Of a DNA stretch of 6,378 bases, positions 1 to 4,997 are shown piece after piece. This DNA comes from Patescibacteria group bacterium (GTDB lineage Bacteria; Patescibacteriota; Minisyncoccia; UBA9983), in NCBI GenBank assembly GCA_018901555.1, contig JAHIER010000022.1, positions 1-6,378 on the forward strand, read 5' to 3'. Each line of letters starts with the position of its first letter. Position 1 is the stretch's first letter. The translations under genes were made by a program, and so were the position numbers. The notes under the pieces are model-generated. The model was not told the DNA's origin and did not search any database. It saw only the letters and a program-made list of their open reading frames with translations.

Positions 1-386
1 AAAAATCCTGCAACAATGGAAAGAATGCCGGCAATAATTAAAATAATAAAAACATTGCGATTATATAAATTATTAATTGATATAAAATCTTTTCTGCAAG
101 TATATTCCACATCGCACCAACCCAAAGGTTCTGTTTTTTTATCCATTACGGGCACTTGAGCAATGTTTTCATTATAAAGCGGTTTATTATGATTATCAGT
201 CCACAATCCGCCCACATTATCACAATCATCTTTAACTTGGTATTGTTTTGACAAAATTTCTGGTTTGCAAAAATCCTCATATTGAGGGCCCTTATAAAAA
301 GTAGATATGCCGTAATTAAAAAAGAGATTAAGAACAATAATAATAGCTAGAGCAATAACGATTTTTTTAAAATTAAAATGTCTCAT
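1..386 (-). CDS. Partial two-TM membrane protein with cysteine-rich extracytoplasmic loop (N-terminal 128 residues)
   Basis: An open minus-strand frame starts at the ATG at 386-384 and runs without a stop past the left edge, so the C-terminus is missing. It begins MRHFNFKKIVIALAII, with a first membrane segment at about residues 8-25. A polar region of about 85 residues follows with cysteines in the contexts DFCKPE, DDCDNVGG and GWCDVEYTC, then a second hydrophobic segment starts after LYNRNVFIILIIAGI (about residues 110-128). The spaced cysteines suggest disulfides outside the membrane. I know similar hypothetical proteins from CPR genomes but no function. The frame is preferred over a 63-codon ORF in another minus frame at 146-337 because it has coherent TM/loop/TM architecture and a good promoter directly upstream. 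It is divergent from the 506-700 gene. Confidence 0.8.
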   Translation of the reverse strand, partial: MRHFNFKKIVIALAIIIVLNLFFNYGISTFYKGPQYEDFCKPEILSKQYQVKDDCDNVGGLWTDNHNKPLYNENIAQVPVMDKKTEPLGWCDVEYTCRKDFISINNLYNRNVFIILIIAGILSIVAGF

Positions 387-394
387 ATATTTAT

Positions 395-400
395 ATCATA
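395..400 (-). promoter_or_regulatory. Extended -10 promoter, leaderless, for the 1-386 gene
   Basis: On the minus strand TGTTATGAT forms an extended -10 (TG-n-TATGAT). The hexamer ends 8 nt before the ATG at 386, so the predicted start of transcription is about 388, leaving roughly 2 nt of leader. The -35 position (418-423, TTTTTC) is poor, which an extended -10 can tolerate. No Shine-Dalgarno could fit. Confidence 0.5.
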
Positions 401-445
401 ACACAGTCCCTAAAAAAGAAAAATCTACTTCACGACTGTAATCCA

Positions 446-454
446 TGATATAAT
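446..454 (+). promoter_or_regulatory. Extended -10 promoter for the 64-aa protein gene
   Basis: TGATATAAT at 446-454 is a perfect extended -10 (TG-n-TATAAT). The predicted transcription start is about 461, which gives a leader of about 45 nt to the ATG at 506. No convincing -35 lies 16-18 nt upstream, and no purine-rich ribosome binding site precedes the ATG. The promoter is divergent from that of the left-edge gene. Confidence 0.55.
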
Positions 455-505
455 AAATATAGTTAAACACGGGGTCGAAAAAATTAACCTTAAAAAATAA
501 AAATT

Positions 506-700
506 ATGCTGGAAAATCATATTTATAACTTAATGCTTCAATTAACCCAAGAACACAAAAGTCTCTGGCGCATTAAAAATCACTATCTTAAAGATTCTCA
601 AGAATGCGCTGAATGCCAAAATTTTTGGAACAAAATGGCTGAAGACAAAGAAAATCATGTAAATGAACTAAAGGAATTAATTAAAAAACACCTCTCATAA
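506..700 (+). CDS. Small helical CxxC protein, 64 aa, unknown function
   Basis: The 64-residue product starts MLENHIYNLMLQLTQEHKSL and is predicted to be two amphipathic helices joined by a turn carrying one CxxC (ECAEC, Cys34 and Cys37). Each helix contains an acidic/histidine pair (QEHKSLW near 15-21; DKENHVNEL near 47-55), faintly reminiscent of one half of a ferritin-like helical hairpin. That resemblance is weak and I assign no function. No signal peptide or membrane segment is present. The frame is supported by its own -10 at 449-454 and by a strong terminator starting within its last codons, making it a stand-alone transcript. The stop codon TAA lies in the terminator loop. I recognise the general type (short CPR hypothetical proteins) but not a named family. 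Confidence 0.8.
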   Translation: MLENHIYNLMLQLTQEHKSLWRIKNHYLKDSQECAECQNFWNKMAEDKENHVNELKELIKKHLS

Positions 701-713
701 AAGAGGTGTTTTT
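684..713 (+). terminator. Rho-independent terminator overlapping the stop codon
   Basis: A perfect 12-bp stem pairs AAAAACACCTCT (684-695) with AGAGGTGTTTTT (702-713) around a 6-nt loop (696-701). The loop contains the TAA stop of the upstream gene (698-700). The left arm encodes the end of the protein, and the right arm ends in a T-run. Flanking A and T tracts could let it act in both directions. Confidence 0.9.
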
Positions 714-752
714 ATAACTGCTCCCATATTTTATTTTAACTTATATATATAT

Positions 753-758
753 TATAAT
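753..758 (+). promoter_or_regulatory. -10 box of a leaderless promoter for the mannosyltransferase operon
   Basis: TATAAT at 753-758 is followed by only 7 nt before the ATG at 766, so transcription is predicted to start at about 765. The -35 position (730-735, TTTATT) is a poor match. The surrounding sequence is an AT alternation, so the exact hexamer is uncertain. There is no Shine-Dalgarno between it and the ATG. Confidence 0.5.
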
Positions 759-765
759 ATATTAT

Positions 766-2070
766 ATGTTTTCTAAAAAGAGCTTGCTTATAATTCTTCT
801 TGCCCTGGCGATCATAACCAGATTTTTCTATTTTAACCACCCTGCGGAAGTGGTTTTTGACGAAGTTCATTTCGGCAGTTTTGTCCGCGCCTATTTTACT
901 CATGAATATTATTTTGATATCCATCCGCCTTTGGGCAAACTTCTCATTGCTGGCATGGCCAAAATCGGCAAAACTAATGTTGCCTCCCAAGAAGATTTCA
1001 GTAAAATCGGGCAAGGTTATGATGCTCATGATTTATTCATGCTCCGTCTTTTGCCAGTTATTGCGAGTATTCTTTTTGTTTTACTAATTTATTTGCTGGT
1101 ATTGTTTTTAACAAAATTGCCCATTGCTGCTTTTGCTGCATCTTTTATGGTTTTATTTGATAATTCATTAATTGTTCAATCACGCATTGCTCTTTTGGAT
1201 ATTTTTCTTTTATTTTTTGGATTTCTGGCTATTTATTTATTTTTATTATCAGAAAATAAAAATAGCAAGCAAAAATGGTTTTTAATAATTTTATCCGGTT
1301 TATCTTTAGGCACCTGTTATTCTATAAAATGGACCGGATTTTCCATGATTTTTGCCATTGGCCTGCTCGCTTTATATCAATTATTTAAAAACAAAAAGTG
1401 GAAAGAATTTTTTATTAAATTAATAACAGTTTATATATTATCTTTTATTTTATATACCGCTGTTTTCGCAATTCATTTTTCTTTATTAAAAGATCCCGGA
1501 CCAGGCAATGCTTATATGTCGCAAAATTTCAAAGAAGAAACTTTCGCCAAGAAATTTTACGAACTAAATGAAAAAATGTTTTTTTATAACAAAGGGATCA
1601 CTTCTTCACATCCATTTCAAAGCAAGTGGTATCACTGGCCCATTAATCAGAAACCGATTTTTTATTGGCAAAAAAATCCAGTTGACTTAAATGACAAGCA
1701 AGAAATCTGGCTAATGGGCAATTTAACCGTTTGGCTTATGGCCAGTCTGGCTGTTGTTGTTGGCTTTTTTATGATTTTAATTAAATTGATATTCAAAAAA
1801 CCTAAGGATTTTTCATTATTTATTCCGTCTTTTTTAATCGCCGGCTGGCTGGCAAATTTTCTGCCTTTTATCCCAATTAACCGCCCGCTTTTTATGTACA
1901 GTTATTTTCTGGCTCTGATTTTTTCAATAATGCTTTTTGCTTATCTCTTTGCTTATTTAATTAAAAAATTATTTGATTCCAAAAACAAAAAGCGGATTGT
2001 GCTTTCACTTTTTATTTTAGTAATAGTTTTAGGGTTTCTTTTCTGCGCTAACCTTACTTACGGAATTTAA
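766..2070 (+). CDS. Dolichyl-phosphate-mannose-type protein O-mannosyltransferase (GT39/PMT family)
   Basis: This integral membrane glycosyltransferase is predicted to transfer a sugar, classically mannose from a polyprenyl-phosphate carrier, to Ser/Thr of proteins being exported. It is 434 aa with about 10-11 membrane segments. PMT hallmarks appear in order: FDEVHFG at 31-37 (the DE pair of the catalytic loop), YFDIHPPLGKLL at 49-60, RLLPVIAS near 94-101, LLDIFLLFFG at 143-152, SIKWTGFS at 186-193, SHPFQSKWYHWP at 281-292 and MGNLTVWL at 317-324. The eukaryotic MIR insertion is absent, as in bacterial members, and the protein is shorter than the mycobacterial enzyme. The start is the first ATG, directly followed by KKS and a membrane helix, and the -10 box fits it. 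The flavoprotein gene begins 4 nt after the stop, so the two are probably cotranscribed. Donor sugar and acceptor are inferred from the family only. Confidence 0.93.
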   Translation: MFSKKSLLIILLALAIITRFFYFNHPAEVVFDEVHFGSFVRAYFTHEYYFDIHPPLGKLLIAGMAKIGKTNVASQEDFSKIGQGYDAHDLFMLRLLPVIASILFVLLIYLLVLFLTKLPIAAFAASFMVLFDNSLIVQSRIALLDIFLLFFGFLAIYLFLLSENKNSKQKWFLIILSGLSLGTCYSIKWTGFSMIFAIGLLALYQLFKNKKWKEFFIKLITVYILSFILYTAVFAIHFSLLKDPGPGNAYMSQNFKEETFAKKFYELNEKMFFYNKGITSSHPFQSKWYHWPINQKPIFYWQKNPVDLNDKQEIWLMGNLTVWLMASLAVVVGFFMILIKLIFKKPKDFSLFIPSFLIAGWLANFLPFIPINRPLFMYSYFLALIFSIMLFAYLFAYLIKKLFDSKNKKRIVLSLFILVIVLGFLFCANLTYGI

Positions 2071-2074
2071 TTAT

Positions 2075-3382
2075 ATGATGAATAATTATGATACGCGAAA
2101 ATTTGATGTTGTTATTATCGGAGGCGGACCAGCTGGAATGATGTCTGCCGGCATTGCCGCGCAAAACGGAGCAAGCGTCGCGCTTCTTGAAAAAAACAGC
2201 AAACTTGGGCAAAAACTTTTATTAACAGGCAAAGGAAGATGCAATATTACAAATGCTGAATTTGATAACCGCAAACTTTCTGAAAAATACGGCAAGGAAG
2301 GAAAAGCGCTCTTGTCCCCTTTTTCTATTTTTGCGCCAAAAGATACAATCAGTTTTTTTGAAAATCTCGGAATAAAAACAAAAATTGAACGCGGGCAAAG
2401 AGTATTCCCTTCAAGCGACAGCGCGCCTGATGTCTTGAACGCATTAATTAAATTTTTAAAAAAGCAAAATGTAAATATAATTTATAACACCACTATTGCT
2501 GATTTCAAACAAAAAATTGACGGAAAAATATCTTATATAACAACCAGCGATAATGAAAAAATATTTGCAGATAATTATATTATCTGCACTGGCGGAAAAT
2601 CTTATCCTAGACTCGGTTCAACCGGCGACGGTTATTTATGGGCTAAAAAATTAGGGCACACAATCTCAGAACCAAAACCATCTTTAACGCCAATAAAAAT
2701 AAAAGAGAGCTGGGTTAAAGACGCGCAGGGATTAAGCCTGAAAAATGTAAAATTAACTCTTTGGCAAGGCTCAGGACAAGCAAAACAAAATGAGGAGAAA
2801 AGCGTTGAATGCTTTGGAGAAATGCTATTTACGCATTTTGGCATAAGCGGACCAATATCGCTTGATATAAGCAAGAAGGTCGGCGCTCTATTAGACAAAG
2901 GAGAAGCTATTCTGCGTCTTGACTTAAAACCGGCATTGAGCGCTCTTGAATTAGATAAAAGAATTCAAAAAGATTTTCAAAAATTTCAAAATAAGCTTTT
3001 TAAAAATTCTCTAAATGACCTGCTTCCGCAAAAACTTATTCCAATCATTATAAATCTATCAAAAATAAATCCGGACAAAAAAGTTCATAGCATCACAAAA
3101 GAAGAAAGGAGCCGGCTTGTTAATTTATTAAAAAATATAAAAATGACTCCAAAGGAATTAATTGGATTTGAAAGAGCCATTGTGACAAGCGGAGGAATAT
3201 CGTTAAAAGAAATAGATTTTAAAACAATGAGATCAAAGATTGTTAAAAATTTATTTTTTGCCGGAGAAATTATTAATCTTGACGGCCCATGCGGAGGATT
3301 TAATCTTCAGATTTGCTGGACTACCGGCTATATTGCCGGCAAAAATGCCGCCCCAAAAAATAAAAAATTAAAAAAATTATAA
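2075..3382 (+). CDS. BaiN/RdsA (HI0933-like) family NAD(P)/FAD-dependent oxidoreductase
   Basis: This cytoplasmic flavoprotein has 435 residues, close to the usual family length. The N-terminal Rossmann fold shows the dinucleotide motif VVIIGGGPAGMMSA (12-25) with the ribose-binding acidic residue in LLEKN (37-41). Family signatures follow: LLTGKGRCNITN (49-60), RVFPSSDSAPDVL (109-121), CTGGKSYPRLGSTGDGY (171-187), LFTHFGISGP (251-260), TSGGISLKEID (371-381) and the FAD-closing LFFAGEIINLDGPCGGFNLQ (393-412). All key glycines are present and the gene looks intact. The substrate of this family is poorly defined; BaiN acts on bile-acid intermediates in gut clostridia, which should not be transferred here. 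Two ATGs are adjacent (2075 and 2078) and no Shine-Dalgarno is seen, so translation probably couples to the preceding gene. The C-terminus ends in a lysine-rich tail. No clear terminator follows. Confidence 0.93.
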   Translation: MMNNYDTRKFDVVIIGGGPAGMMSAGIAAQNGASVALLEKNSKLGQKLLLTGKGRCNITNAEFDNRKLSEKYGKEGKALLSPFSIFAPKDTISFFENLGIKTKIERGQRVFPSSDSAPDVLNALIKFLKKQNVNIIYNTTIADFKQKIDGKISYITTSDNEKIFADNYIICTGGKSYPRLGSTGDGYLWAKKLGHTISEPKPSLTPIKIKESWVKDAQGLSLKNVKLTLWQGSGQAKQNEEKSVECFGEMLFTHFGISGPISLDISKKVGALLDKGEAILRLDLKPALSALELDKRIQKDFQKFQNKLFKNSLNDLLPQKLIPIIINLSKINPDKKVHSITKEERSRLVNLLKNIKMTPKELIGFERAIVTSGGISLKEIDFKTMRSKIVKNLFFAGEIINLDGPCGGFNLQICWTTGYIAGKNAAPKNKKLKKL

Positions 3383-3448
3383 TCCTAACCCTGCTCCGCT
3401 ATAAATATCCAAAAAATTAGGAATAGCGAAAACTAATCCTATTAAAGG

Positions 3449-3470
3449 AAAAACTATCATCACAATAGTT
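3449..3470 (-). terminator. Weak hairpin after the 39-aa gene
   Basis: On the minus strand AACTAT and ATAGTT form a 6-bp stem around a 7-nt loop, and the T-run (five T including the stem end) is followed by CC. It lies about 16 nt past the stop at 3486 and could end the minus-strand transcript before it collides with the convergent flavoprotein operon. The stem is short and AT-rich. The rest of 3383-3485 shows no gene I would call. Confidence 0.3.
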
Positions 3471-3485
3471 ATGAAATGACAAACT

Positions 3486-3605
3486 TTATTTTCGCCTTTT
3501 ACTGGTTTTTAGAGCCAGCATTTCATATTTTGTTGCAAGACGTTTTTTCGTCTTTTTTGAACGAGACTTTTTCATCTTGCCTATACCTGTGCTTCTTTTT
3601 GCCAT
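3486..3605 (-). CDS. Very basic 39-aa protein, probably RNA- or ribosome-associated
   Basis: The minus-strand frame from ATG at 3605-3603 to TAA at 3488-3486 encodes 39 residues beginning MAKRSTGIGKMKKSRSKK and ending TSKRRK. About 17 residues are Lys or Arg, and the acidic content is a single Glu. The composition and size resemble small ribosomal or ribosome-associated proteins; I cannot match it to bL34, bL35, bL36 or bTHX, so no name is given. Reality is supported by a TATAAT ten nt upstream of the ATG, placement just after the cold-shock terminator, and an uninterrupted frame with a sensible MAKR start. It is shorter than usual ORF cut-offs and easily missed. Nucleic-acid binding is inference from charge alone. 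Confidence 0.72.
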   Translation of the reverse strand: MAKRSTGIGKMKKSRSKKTKKRLATKYEMLALKTSKRRK

Positions 3606-3615
3606 AATAAATTTA

Positions 3616-3621
3616 ATTATA
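3616..3621 (-). promoter_or_regulatory. -10 box, near-leaderless, for the 39-aa gene
   Basis: TATAAT on the minus strand (plus-strand ATTATA) is preceded by GTG and sits 10 nt before the ATG at 3605. Transcription is predicted to start at about 3609, a 4-nt leader. The -35 position falls inside the cold-shock terminator and is a weak match. This suggests the 39-aa gene is transcribed separately from the cold-shock gene. Confidence 0.5.
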
Positions 3622-3629
3622 CACTAAAT

Positions 3630-3667
3630 AAAAAAAATACCTAGCTATAGGCCAGGTATTTTTTTTT
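3630..3667 (-). terminator. Rho-independent terminator of the cold-shock gene
   Basis: A 9-bp core stem (3637-3645 with 3651-3659, loop 3646-3650) is extended by an A-run (3630-3636) pairing with a T-run (3660-3667). At pair 3643/3653 the minus-strand RNA has a U-G wobble while the plus-strand RNA would have an A-C mismatch, so the hairpin is better in the cold-shock direction. It begins 4 nt after the cold-shock stop. Some bidirectional activity is possible. Confidence 0.88.
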
Positions 3668-3670
3668 AAT

Positions 3671-3871
3671 TTAAGCTTTATTGATATTTGTAGCGCTAAG
3701 TCCTTTTGGACCTTCCACTACTTCAAAAGTAAGCTCATCGCCTTCACGAAGTTCGCTGAATTGGACATTTTTCAACTCATTTGAGTGAAAAAAAAGATCT
3801 TTTGATTCACCTTCACGAGTAATGAATCCAAAACCGCGATCTGTTAAACGAGCAACAGTTCCTTTTTGCAT
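3671..3871 (-). CDS. csp: Cold-shock domain protein (CspA family RNA chaperone)
   Basis: The 66-aa product MQKGTVARLTDRGFGFITRE... is a single S1-like OB-fold cold-shock domain, the standard length for bacterial Csp proteins. RNP1 is seen as RGFGFI (residues 12-17) and RNP2 as DLFFHSNEL (25-33), slightly divergent from the usual VFVHFS. The family closing motif VEGPKGLSATNI (52-63) is intact. Members bind single-stranded RNA/DNA and melt mRNA secondary structure, not only in the cold. The ATG at 3871 is the only start that keeps the first beta strand. There is no clear Shine-Dalgarno. The gene has a consensus-like promoter giving a leader of about 93 nt and a strong terminator right after the stop, so it is a monocistronic unit, although read-through from the zinc-ribbon gene upstream is possible. 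Confidence 0.97.
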   Translation of the reverse strand: MQKGTVARLTDRGFGFITREGESKDLFFHSNELKNVQFSELREGDELTFEVVEGPKGLSATNINKA

Positions 3872-3964
3872 TTTTGTGTAAAAACTATGTTAATAAAACT
3901 ATTCAAATACAGACTACTGTATGACAAACCCCGACTCTGGCCTTCTTACAGTTATGATTTGATT
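3872..3964 (-). promoter_or_regulatory. Long structured 5' leader of the cold-shock mRNA
   Basis: From the predicted transcription start (about 3964) to the ATG is about 93 nt, much longer than the other leaders here. It contains a hairpin with a perfect 6-bp stem, ATACAG/CTGTAT (3907-3912 with 3917-3922, 4-nt loop), and a G-rich stretch (GTCGGGGTTTGTC on the minus strand) that could pair elsewhere. Long structured leaders control temperature-dependent stability and translation in cspA-type mRNAs; that this one does so is inference. Confidence 0.5.
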
Positions 3965-3970
3965 ACTACA

Positions 3971-3999
3971 ATCTTAATATATTATATACTTAATGTCAA
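3971..3999 (-). promoter_or_regulatory. Sigma70-type promoter of the cold-shock gene
   Basis: On the minus strand a perfect -35 TTGACA (3999-3994), a 17-nt spacer and -10 TAAGAT (3976-3971) predict a start at about 3964. The -35 begins 11 nt after the zinc-ribbon stop codon, with no terminator between the genes. A second TATAAT occurs inside the spacer but is only 7 nt from the -35. Confidence 0.8.
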
Positions 4000-4010
4000 T
4001 CAATTTACTT

Positions 4011-4556
4011 TTATTTCTTTTTCTTGGTTGTTTTCTTGATTATTATTTCTTTTTTTACCTTTTTAATTTTCGGTTTTTCAGTTTTTTCTATTGAAGACTT
4101 GGGTGTTAATATTCCTATCAACTTATCCATTTTAACATTTAATAAATTGATTTGATCCATGATTTTTTCAGAATCCCTGCTTCCACCTCCGCTTCCGCTT
4201 CCACTTCCGTCTTGTTTAAAACAAGAATCACAAAAAATAGGTTTGCCAGCTGTAGGTTTAAACGGCACTTGGCAATTTTTTCCGCATTTATCGCAAACAA
4301 CATTATACATTTGCCTGTCTCCGTAATCAGATCTTTCGCGTCTTTTATCGCCAAATTTACTAGATCTATCTCCGCCGCCGCTTTGTTTTTTAAAACAATT
4401 ACTACAAAAGACTGGACGCTCTCCAGTTGGTCTGAAAGGAACCTCGCAAATAACGCTACATTCACTGCAAGTAGCTTTATGCATAGCGGGCCTATCATTG
4501 TCTCTGCTATTAAAACTCCTGCCTAATTTTTGATTGTCTCTTCTAAAATTTCCCAT
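4011..4556 (-). CDS. Double CxxC-x17-CxxC zinc-ribbon protein with lysine-rich tail
   Basis: This 181-aa soluble protein has two tandem zinc-ribbon modules. Module 1 has Cys30/Cys33 and Cys51/Cys54; module 2 has Cys88/Cys91 and Cys109/Cys112. In both the inner cysteines are separated by exactly 17 residues, matching the CxxC-x17-CxxC domain common in CPR and related bacteria. Each module also has an extra Cys (37, 95) and the motif C-x-VPF(R/K)PT-x5-P-(V/I)-FC. Four Cys per module suggest one zinc each. Modules are joined by a charged Gly/Arg/Asp linker; a Gly-Ser run (117-126) leads to a probable short coiled coil (about 130-150) and a Lys-rich tail ending KKTTKKKK. Nucleic-acid binding is a reasonable inference but unproven. 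It lies upstream of the cold-shock gene and shares its -10 sequence. The MGNFRRDNQ start follows a clear promoter. Confidence 0.9.
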   Translation of the reverse strand: MGNFRRDNQKLGRSFNSRDNDRPAMHKATCSECSVICEVPFRPTGERPVFCSNCFKKQSGGGDRSSKFGDKRRERSDYGDRQMYNVVCDKCGKNCQVPFKPTAGKPIFCDSCFKQDGSGSGSGGGSRDSEKIMDQINLLNVKMDKLIGILTPKSSIEKTEKPKIKKVKKEIIIKKTTKKKK

Positions 4557-4592
4557 ATTTAATATTTAAATTAGTTAACTTCAACCTGTTTT

Positions 4593-4621
4593 ATCTTAAC
4601 ACTCTTTCAATTATAAAGCAA
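4593..4621 (-). promoter_or_regulatory. Promoter of the zinc-ribbon gene
   Basis: On the minus strand -35 TTGCTT (4621-4616), a 17-nt spacer and extended -10 TGT-TAAGAT (hexamer 4598-4593) predict a start near 4586 and a leader of about 30 nt. The -10 hexamer is identical to that of the cold-shock promoter. The -35 begins 10 nt after the 3' boundary of the HTH-coupled mini-ORF begins to close, only 2 nt upstream of that ORF's stop codon, so promoter and ORF overlap. Confidence 0.7.
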
Positions 4622-4688
4622 CTAAATAAGTATTAAGTAATTTTTTAATAGCCATGATTGTAGCATCTTTAATTTTTTGTATTGTCAT
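4611..4688 (-). CDS. 25-codon ORF coupled to the HTH gene by ATG/TGA overlap; possibly a truncated partner gene
   Basis: The ATG (4688-4686) overlaps the HTH stop codon (TGA, 4687-4685) as ATGA, the classic arrangement for translational coupling. The frame then encodes 25 residues starting MTIQKIKDATIMAIKKLL and ending YLVAL before TAA. HTH proteins of this type in CPR genomes are often followed directly by a second, toxin-like gene, so this may be the remaining 5' end of such a partner. The charged amphipathic start followed by a hydrophobic YLVAL strand is what the beginning of a nucleotidyltransferase (MNT) fold can look like just before its GS motif, but no GS motif follows and the idea is speculative. 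The zinc-ribbon promoter overlaps its end. It may also be a chance ORF. Confidence 0.4.
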   Translation of the reverse strand: MTIQKIKDATIMAIKKLLNTYLVAL

Positions 4689-4939
4689 TCCTGGCCTAAT
4701 AATTTAAGAGTCTGGCCATATTCACGAATAGTTTTATCTACGGCTCTTTCAATCTCTTTTTTTCTTTTACTAGTTAAAACCTTGCCTAAAATTTCTGAGA
4801 CATGACCTGAATTAATAACAAAATTCCGGCCTTGTTTTTCAGCTTTTATATCTCCGGTTTGAATCTTTTTAAGCACAGCCTGACGACTTATACCTAAAAT
4901 TTTAGCAACCTCAACTGTAGAAAGTATCCTTTTGTTCAT
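4685..4939 (-). CDS. Excisionase/MerR-like helix-turn-helix DNA-binding protein, probable autoregulator or antitoxin
   Basis: The 84-aa product starts MNKRILSTVEVAKILGISRQ. Residues 7-43 form a winged HTH of the excisionase (HTH_17) type: STVEVAKILGISRQAVLKKI is the helix-turn-helix, and the following IKAEKQGRNFVI is the wing with the typical GRNFVI ending. The C-terminal half (about 47-84) is a charged helical region ending EYGQTLKLLGQE, the kind of tail that in antitoxins contacts the toxin. No recombinase or phage gene is nearby, so an excisionase role is unlikely. A perfect 9-bp inverted repeat overlaps its promoter, consistent with binding its own operator. The stop overlaps the ATG of a 25-codon ORF. 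The start is fixed by a promoter only 8 nt upstream. Confidence is high for the HTH and moderate for antitoxin function. Confidence 0.88.
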   Translation of the reverse strand: MNKRILSTVEVAKILGISRQAVLKKIQTGDIKAEKQGRNFVINSGHVSEILGKVLTSKRKKEIERAVDKTIREYGQTLKLLGQE

Positions 4940-4947
4940 ATAAATTA

Positions 4948-4976
4948 ATAATAATCTATGACAACCTATGAGTCAA
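4948..4976 (-). promoter_or_regulatory. Leaderless sigma70-type promoter of the HTH gene
   Basis: On the minus strand -35 TTGACT (4976-4971), a 17-nt spacer and -10 TATTAT (4953-4948) differ from consensus by one base each. The -10 ends 8 nt before the ATG at 4939, predicting a leader of about 2 nt and no Shine-Dalgarno. Confidence 0.8.
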
Positions 4977-4986
4977 CGGTTGTCAT
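4958..4986. promoter_or_regulatory. Operator-like inverted repeat straddling the HTH promoter
   Basis: Perfect 9-bp arms ATGACAACC (4958-4966) and GGTTGTCAT (4978-4986) are separated by 11 nt, so their centres are 20 bp apart, about two helical turns. One arm lies in the -10/-35 spacer, the -35 hexamer lies between the arms and the other arm is just upstream. A dimer bound here would block RNA polymerase. The HTH protein encoded 20 nt downstream is the obvious candidate ligand. Confidence 0.75.
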
Positions 4987-4997
4987 GAGGTTAAAAT

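Noticed and set aside
146..337. 63-codon minus-strand ORF at the left end
   Set aside because: It overlaps in another frame the partial membrane protein that starts at 386 and has a promoter and coherent TM/loop/TM layout.
857..1087. 76-codon plus-strand ORF, and the 97-codon minus-strand ORF at 736-1029
   Set aside because: Both lie inside or across the mannosyltransferase gene, whose GT39 motifs fix the real frame. The alternatives show no domain logic.
2086..2295. Minus-strand ORFs inside the flavoprotein gene (2086-2295 and 2632-2898)
   Set aside because: They are antisense shadows of strongly conserved FAD-binding and family motifs on the plus strand.
3377..3460. 27-codon hydrophobic minus-strand ORF (starts MIVFPLIGLVFAIPN) after the 39-aa gene
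   Set aside because: It looks like a single membrane helix, but there is no start signal, it overlaps the end of the flavoprotein gene, and its start sits in a weak terminator. It might be the tail of a lost membrane gene; not enough to call.
4139..4526. ORFs on both strands overlapping the zinc-ribbon gene (4139-4498 minus, 4152-4526 plus)
   Set aside because: The 4011-4556 frame has paired CxxC-x17-CxxC modules and its own promoter. The others are shadows with low-complexity composition.
4685..4687. CPR genetic code with TGA read as glycine (SR1/Gracilibacteria type)
   Set aside because: TGA ends the HTH gene with normal overlap to the next ATG, and no in-frame TGA interrupts any recognised protein. 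The problem codon in the LamG gene is TAA.
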